From the NCBI RefSeq assembly GCF_001399685.1, contig NZ_JTHN01000189.1, positions 1-57,682 on the forward strand: a DNA stretch of 57,682 bases, written 5' to 3'. The notes under the pieces were generated by a model. That model was not told where the DNA came from and ran no database searches. It was given only the letters and a program-made list of their open reading frames with translations. Position numbers and translations under genes: made by a program. The number at the start of each line of letters is the position of its first letter. The first letter of the stretch is position 1. The stretch comes from Paenibacillus sp. A3. Its GTDB lineage: Bacteria; Bacillota; Bacilli; Paenibacillales; NBRC-103111. Shown one piece after another: positions 54,066 through 57,682 of the stretch.

Positions 54066-55007
54066 ATGATGAAGATTGGCGTTGTTATGGGTGGTATTTC
54101 CTCTGAGCGTGAGGTATCTCTGCAGACAGGTCAAGAGATGATCCATCATTTGGATCGCAGTCGCTATCAGGTGGTTCCAATTGTGATCGATCAGCGAGCG
54201 GATTTAATCGCACAGGTTCAGCAGGCAGGCATCGATCTCGCGCTATTGGCGCTGCATGGCCAATATGGCGAGGACGGCACGGTGCAGGGAGCGCTGGAGA
54301 CGCTGGGCATTCCATATACAGGAAGCGGTGTCCTGGCAAGCAGCCTATGCATGAATAAGCAACTGTCCAAGATGCTGCTGAAGGCAGTGGGCGTGCATAC
54401 GCCTGCAGGCCTTTGCTGGCAGGGGATGGACCAATATGATCCGCATGCGATGGAGCAGCTGGGTTACCCGGTTATTGTGAAGCCGAATATGGGGGGGTCC
54501 AGCATCGGCATCCAGCTTGTGCATAATGAGAAGGAGCTGCTGCCGGCCGTTCGGGAGGCTTGCAGTTTGGGTCAGGCAATCTTGATTGAGCCCTATATTA
54601 AAGGGACGGAGCTTACCTGCTCGATTGTGGATGGCGAGGTATTACCGATTATCGGCATTCGCCCCGCGCATTCGGAGTGGTTCGACTACAAAGCGAAATA
54701 CGAGGACGGCGGCGCTGAGGAGAAGGTGATCCAGCTTCCTCCCGTTATTGAGCAGCGTGTGCGTGAGGCGGCGCTTGCCAGCTACCGGCTGCTGCGGTGC
54801 AAGGTCTATGCAAGGGTCGATATGATTTTGTGTCAGGATGTACCTTACGTGCTGGAAGTAAACACTTTACCGGGAATGACCGCGGGCAGCCTGCTTCCGA
54901 AGAGCGCAGCTGCAGCAGGTATGACCTTTACACAGCTGCTGGACCGTATTATTGTCAGCTCGCTCCATGAGCGGAAACAGGAATGGGGGATAGGGCAATA
55001 TGTTTAG
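54066..55007 (+). CDS. ddl: D-alanine-D-alanine ligase
   Basis: This 313-residue ATP-grasp enzyme joins two D-alanines for peptidoglycan. It contains the family text GGISSEREVSLQTG, LALHGQYGEDGTVQG, MNKQLSK, VKPNMGGSSIGI and LEVNTLPGMTAGSLLPK. The omega-loop region reads EWFDYKAKYEDG and keeps the tyrosine typical of D-Ala-D-Ala ligases; VanA-type D-lactate ligases differ there. GAGGTG precedes the ATG at 54066, with a second ATG directly after it. It lies 25 bases after ddlR and overlaps the aminotransferase gene by 8 bases. Confidence 0.93.
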   Translation: MMKIGVVMGGISSEREVSLQTGQEMIHHLDRSRYQVVPIVIDQRADLIAQVQQAGIDLALLALHGQYGEDGTVQGALETLGIPYTGSGVLASSLCMNKQLSKMLLKAVGVHTPAGLCWQGMDQYDPHAMEQLGYPVIVKPNMGGSSIGIQLVHNEKELLPAVREACSLGQAILIEPYIKGTELTCSIVDGEVLPIIGIRPAHSEWFDYKAKYEDGGAEEKVIQLPPVIEQRVREAALASYRLLRCKVYARVDMILCQDVPYVLEVNTLPGMTAGSLLPKSAAAAGMTFTQLLDRIIVSSLHERKQEWGIGQYV

Positions 55008-56184
55008 TGAAGATAGTGCAGGGCGGTTTTTATCCTCGCATGTACGGGATATTCGACCATCGGGAATTCGCGCTTTTTTTGATCTGAATGCAGCAGGCGG
55101 AGATACAATCGCCCTTGGAGTCGGAGAGCCAGATTTCGTTACACCGGATAAGGTACGTGAAGCTTGCATTCAGGCATTGCGTGAAGGGCAGACGAAATAT
55201 ACCTCAAATGCCGGCTTGACGGAGCTGCGGGAGGAGCTTTCGGCTTATTTTACCAGCAGCTTCGCGCTTTCCTACGACCCCGGGCAGGAAATCATCGTGA
55301 CGGTGGGGAGCAGTGAAGCCGTCGACCTGGCGCTGCGGGCAGTGATCAATCCAGGTGATGAGGTGCTGATTCCCGCGCCAAGCTATATTGCCTATGAACC
55401 GATTACCCGTCTACATGGCGGTAAAATCGTGGAGGTGGCGGCTACGGCAGAGGAGCGGTTCAAGCTGACACCGCAAGCGCTGCAAGCGGCGATTACGCCT
55501 CATTCAAAGGCTCTGATGATTAATTATCCGTGTAATCCGACCGGAACAGTTATGACGGAACAGGATTGGTGGCCGATTGTAGAGCTCATTATTAAACATA
55601 ATTTGGTTGTTATTTCGGATGAAGTTTATGCCGAGCTGACTTATGGGCGACAACATGTCAGTATCGCCTCCTTGCCGGGCATGAAGGATCGTACAATTGT
55701 CATCAGCGGCTTTTCCAAAGCGTTCGCGATGACAGGCTGGCGGGTAGGCTATGCTTGCGGCCCGCGCGAGTTGATAGCCGGCATGCTGAAAATCCACCAG
55801 TACACGGCCATGTGCGCCCCTACCATTGCACAGATCGCCGCGCTCGAATCATTGCGTCATGGCTTGGCTGCCAAGGATGAGATGATCGCGAGCTACAATG
55901 AACGCCGCAAGCTGTTTGTAGCCGGCTTGAATGCAATCGGGCTGTCCTGTCACGAGCCTGAGGGGGCTTTCTATGCCTTCCCTTCAATTGCTTCTACCGG
56001 GATGTCATCTGAGCAGTTCGCTCTTCGGCTGCTGGAGGAAGCGAAGGTGGCGGTCGTGCCGGGACATGTATTCGGATCGGGCGGAGAGGGCTTTATTCGC
56101 TGCTCCTATGCAACCTCGCTCGTCGATTTGGAGAAGGTGCTGGAGCGGATGGGAAGGTTTATGCAGGTGATGCAGCCGGTTTGA
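55000..56184 (+). CDS. Class I/II aminotransferase (PatA-like)
   Basis: This 394-residue PLP enzyme of the aspartate aminotransferase Ib/PatA group has GVGEPDFVTPDKV, YTSNAGLTELRE, the NPTG motif NYPCNPTGTVM, ISDEVYAEL, the PLP lysine Lys240 in SGFSKAFAMTGWRVGY and the arginine in FIRCSYA. PatA acts on N-acetyl-diaminopimelate in Bacillus. In this operon with a D-Ala-D-Ala ligase, a role in supplying cell-wall amino acids is attractive but unproven. It overlaps ddl by 8 bases and so is translationally coupled. Confidence 0.9.
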   Translation: MFSEDSAGRFLSSHVRDIRPSGIRAFFDLNAAGGDTIALGVGEPDFVTPDKVREACIQALREGQTKYTSNAGLTELREELSAYFTSSFALSYDPGQEIIVTVGSSEAVDLALRAVINPGDEVLIPAPSYIAYEPITRLHGGKIVEVAATAEERFKLTPQALQAAITPHSKALMINYPCNPTGTVMTEQDWWPIVELIIKHNLVVISDEVYAELTYGRQHVSIASLPGMKDRTIVISGFSKAFAMTGWRVGYACGPRELIAGMLKIHQYTAMCAPTIAQIAALESLRHGLAAKDEMIASYNERRKLFVAGLNAIGLSCHEPEGAFYAFPSIASTGMSSEQFALRLLEEAKVAVVPGHVFGSGGEGFIRCSYATSLVDLEKVLERMGRFMQVMQPV

Positions 56185-56227
56185 TGAAACATCGTATATG
56201 GAAGAAACTAGAGAGAGAGCTTCAACT

Positions 56228-56420
56228 TTACTGCAGTTGTTTCTTAGATGAACCGCTGCCCCTGTCTGCCAATTCGACAAGCCTCAGGATGCCTTCTCTC
56301 AATAGCTGCTCATTTAGATAGGAATAGCTGAGGCGTATCCATGATTTGTACTCTTTAAGCGGATCGCAAATCGTGTTTATCCGCACATCCGCTTGAAAGA
56401 ACTGTTTTTTTTCATATGTT
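56228..56420 (-). pseudogene. Aminotransferase (MocR-like) C-terminal remnant
   Basis: On the minus strand the end of an open frame reads DVRINTICDPLKEYKSWIRL followed by SYSYLNEQLLREGILRLVEL. This matches the last part of fold-type I aminotransferases and MocR regulators (IRL-S-F/Y-S ... L-EGI-RL). The rest of the gene is missing, and no ribosome site lies before the first ATG. It may be what remains of an older regulator of the cluster. Confidence 0.5.
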
Positions 56421-56583
56421 TTGCCCCCAGGCCCATTAACCTGCAAATACGCACTTGCGCGTGTGTCTCTATTATACAGGAAACTCCCGCCTTCTTTTCT
56501 GGTCCTATCGATCTGTTCTATTCACCTTCGTTTATGATGGGGAAAAGGGGGAGTTCTGGCGCAAGGCAGGCAGGCCCGCAGAA

Positions 56584-56738
56584 AAACACAAATGGTGCTA
56601 ATTCAACTAAATTAGGAGTCTTAGTTGGAGGTGATTCGTTGGAAGACAAGCTTCGGTACATTGCGCCGAGGCTTTTTTCAATGAGGTTGACACGACACAA
56701 AATGGTAGCCTATAATCAAAGTGACACTAAATGGTGTC
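56584..56738. promoter_or_regulatory. arsR promoter with three related operator copies
   Basis: TTGACA (56687-56692), 18 bases and TATAAT (56711-56716) form a near-ideal promoter. GACAC-TAAATG-GTGTC (56723-56738) is a perfect inverted repeat just after it. The related text GACACAAAATGGTAGCC lies in the spacer (from 56694) and ACACAAATGGTGCTAATT further up (from 56587). The inverted repeat suits an ArsR dimer, probably the ArsR encoded downstream. Confidence 0.7.
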
Positions 56739-56758
56739 TAATTAAGAGTTAGTCATTT

Positions 56759-56824
56759 GGACAGGACCCTGAATAAGTTTCACTCGTAACAATTACGAGG
56801 GGGGCGGCGAAATAACGGCTGTCC
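56759..56824 (+). other. Structured 5' leader of arsR
   Basis: Between promoter and start codon, GGACAG (56759-56764) can pair with CTGTCC (56819-56824), enclosing a perfect hairpin CTCGTAA-CAA-TTACGAG (56783-56799). It could be an RNA element or a leftover of another operator. Confidence 0.4.
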
Positions 56825-56862
56825 CTTAGTAATATTGGTAATAATATTTAGGAGAGAGTGTT

Positions 56863-57192
56863 GTGAGCGAGAACAACCCGTTGCGGGATGTGTATGACGC
56901 GATTGCAGATCCAACTAGGCGCCGACTGATTCGTCTGTTAGCAGAGAAAGAGGAGATACCGCTTCATGAGTTGACGGCACAATTTCAAATGGGCCGTACA
57001 GCGGTATCCAAGCATTTGGCAATTCTTAAAGAGGCCGGACTGGTCCTTGACCGAAAAGTCGGCAGAGAAACGCGATTTAGGCTAAACGCCTCTCCGCTCA
57101 AAGAAATTCAAGATTGGGTGGCTTTCTATAGCAAGTTCTGGAGTTCGAATTTGTTGCGCCTGAACCAACTATTAGAGGAGGAAGAGGAATGA
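56863..57192 (+). CDS. ArsR-family transcriptional repressor
   Basis: This 109-residue winged-helix protein has DVYDAIADPTRRRLIRLLAE, the recognition helix in GRTAVSKHLAILKEAGLV and a wing RKVGRETRFRL. The metal-binding cysteines of ArsR/SmtB proteins are absent, placing it in the SdpR-like group that often precedes SRPBCC (AHSA1) genes. It starts with GTG at 56863 after AGGAGAG. The next gene overlaps its stop by four bases, so both form one unit under the palindromic promoter upstream. Confidence 0.9.
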   Translation: MSENNPLRDVYDAIADPTRRRLIRLLAEKEEIPLHELTAQFQMGRTAVSKHLAILKEAGLVLDRKVGRETRFRLNASPLKEIQDWVAFYSKFWSSNLLRLNQLLEEEEE

Positions 57193-57587
57193 GTTTAACA
57201 TTATCCTTGGATTTTCAGTACACGACATCAATTGAGAAGCTTTGGTCCGCCTTAACCGATTCAAGCAAGCTCGCCAAGTGGACGATGGAAAATGATTTTA
57301 AGCCCGTCGTGGGACACCGTTTTCAGTTTCGCACGCAGCCGACCGAATGGTGGGATGGAATTGTTGACGGCGAAGTGCTTATCGTGGACGCACCAAACTG
57401 ATTGTCCTATACATGGGCCAGTGGAGGAGAGAAGCACACGGTCACCTGGACGCTGCAGGATTTAGGGGACGGAAAGGTTAACCTTCATCTCGAACAAACC
57501 GGAATCTCCAATGCTCAAGCACTCAATGGAGCTAAGTATGGCTGGACTAATTGGTGCGGCGAGCTTGAAAAGGTATTGGAACAATAA
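57189..57587 (+). pseudogene. SRPBCC (AHSA1-like) protein split by an in-frame TGA
   Basis: The frame encodes a START/Bet v1-like (SRPBCC) protein: FQYTTSIEKLWSALTDSSKL, KWTMENDFKP and VVGHRFQFRT, then an in-frame TGA at 57399-57401. It continues without a shift as LSYTWASGGEKHTVTWTL to KYGWTNWCGELEKVLEQ. Relatives have Arg (PNRLSYTW) at the stop, so a single CGA to TGA change would explain it. The full length of about 132 residues fits the family. As it stands, only the first 70 residues can be made. It is coupled to arsR. Confidence 0.85.
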
Positions 57588-57600
57588 CCGCATTACGGTA

Positions 57601-57682
57601 CTAAAACATCTCCTTCTCCAATGCTAAATTAATGGGTACGACAGTTGAACCCTGCTTGACCCGAATCAACATAAACCGGCTG
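57601..57682 (-). CDS. Possible C-terminal end of a gene entering from the right edge
   Basis: On the minus strand the last 26 codons read RFMLIRVKQGSTVVPINLAL then EKEMF and TAG (complement of 57601-57603). The alternation of hydrophobic residues looks like coding sequence, but the family cannot be named from so short a piece. Confidence 0.3.
   Translation of the reverse strand, partial: SRFMLIRVKQGSTVVPINLALEKEMF

Noticed and set aside
54066..55007. VanA-like D-Ala-D-Lac ligase
   Set aside because: The omega-loop tyrosine of D-Ala-D-Ala ligases is retained (WFDYKAKY), and no vanH or vanX gene is nearby.
57399..57401. Selenocysteine at the in-frame TGA of the SRPBCC gene
   Set aside because: Relatives have arginine at this place and no suitable hairpin follows the TGA; a CGA to TGA change is simpler.

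Overview
The window looks like chromosome from a Gram-positive, endospore-forming member of the Paenibacillaceae, probably Paenibacillus or a close relative. The indications are a tricistronic GerA-type spore germination operon, a NucA/NucB nuclease, a CYP102-type fused P450 monooxygenase, a GlnK/GlnL-type glutamine two-component system, a MocR regulator beside a D-Ala-D-Ala ligase (as in Brevibacillus DdlR), AGGAGG-type ribosome binding sites and many hairpin-plus-T terminators. No rRNA, tRNA, CRISPR array, integrase or insertion sequence was seen. All family assignments come from reading motifs, not from database searches.

Layout. 1-2.3 kb: end of an Rrf2 regulator, a CPYC-containing thioredoxin-reductase-like flavoprotein, a WCAPC thioredoxin and a secreted nuclease. 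2.4-6.9 kb: SDR remnant, a secreted chitinase (GH18, two FnIII, chitin-binding module) whose signal peptide is out of frame, a monooxygenase remnant and a dCache-GGDEF cyclase. 7.0-10.5 kb: glutamine kinase, glutaminase and YcbB-type regulator. 10.6-14.4 kb: ger operon. 14.6-20.3 kb: fructose operon with regulator, 1-phosphofructokinase, EIIBC, EIIA and its own HPr-like protein and Enzyme I, so the whole phosphorelay is encoded in one operon. 20.3-26.4 kb: truncated acyltransferase, MerR-GNAT pair, DUF4272 protein, SufR-like regulator, shortened GNAT, epoxide hydrolase remnant and LysR regulator. 26.6-30.7 kb: fused P450/reductase and a YebC-family protein. 30.9-35.3 kb: two SDRs, a MerR-serine hydrolase pair and a DUF4386 membrane protein. 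35.5-39.9 kb: a zone of gene decay around a TPR protein, a methyltransferase and a TetR-nitroreductase pair. 39.9-45.4 kb: MFS exporter, divergent LysR and a 1005-residue WG-repeat/SUKH-like protein. 45.4-51.0 kb: small membrane protein behind three palindromic operators, two DJ-1/PfpI paralogues flanking a DUF2306 protein, and a two-component system. 51.2-57.7 kb: secreted protein, DinB protein, ddlR-ddl-aminotransferase operon, aminotransferase remnant, and an ArsR gene followed by an SRPBCC gene split by an in-frame TGA.

The most notable signals are: the fructose operon with dedicated HPr and EI and a 10-bp-period triple repeat upstream; sharp palindromic operators (two MerR promoters with 19-bp spacers, three near-identical 20-bp palindromes before a 4-TM protein, nested palindromes between tetR and nitroreductase, repeated sites before arsR); the WG-SUKH protein; the tandem DJ-1 pair; and a high density of broken genes (about a dozen in 57 kb, by internal deletion, frameshift or nonsense), which suggests ongoing gene loss or, for the single-base frameshifts, possible sequence errors.
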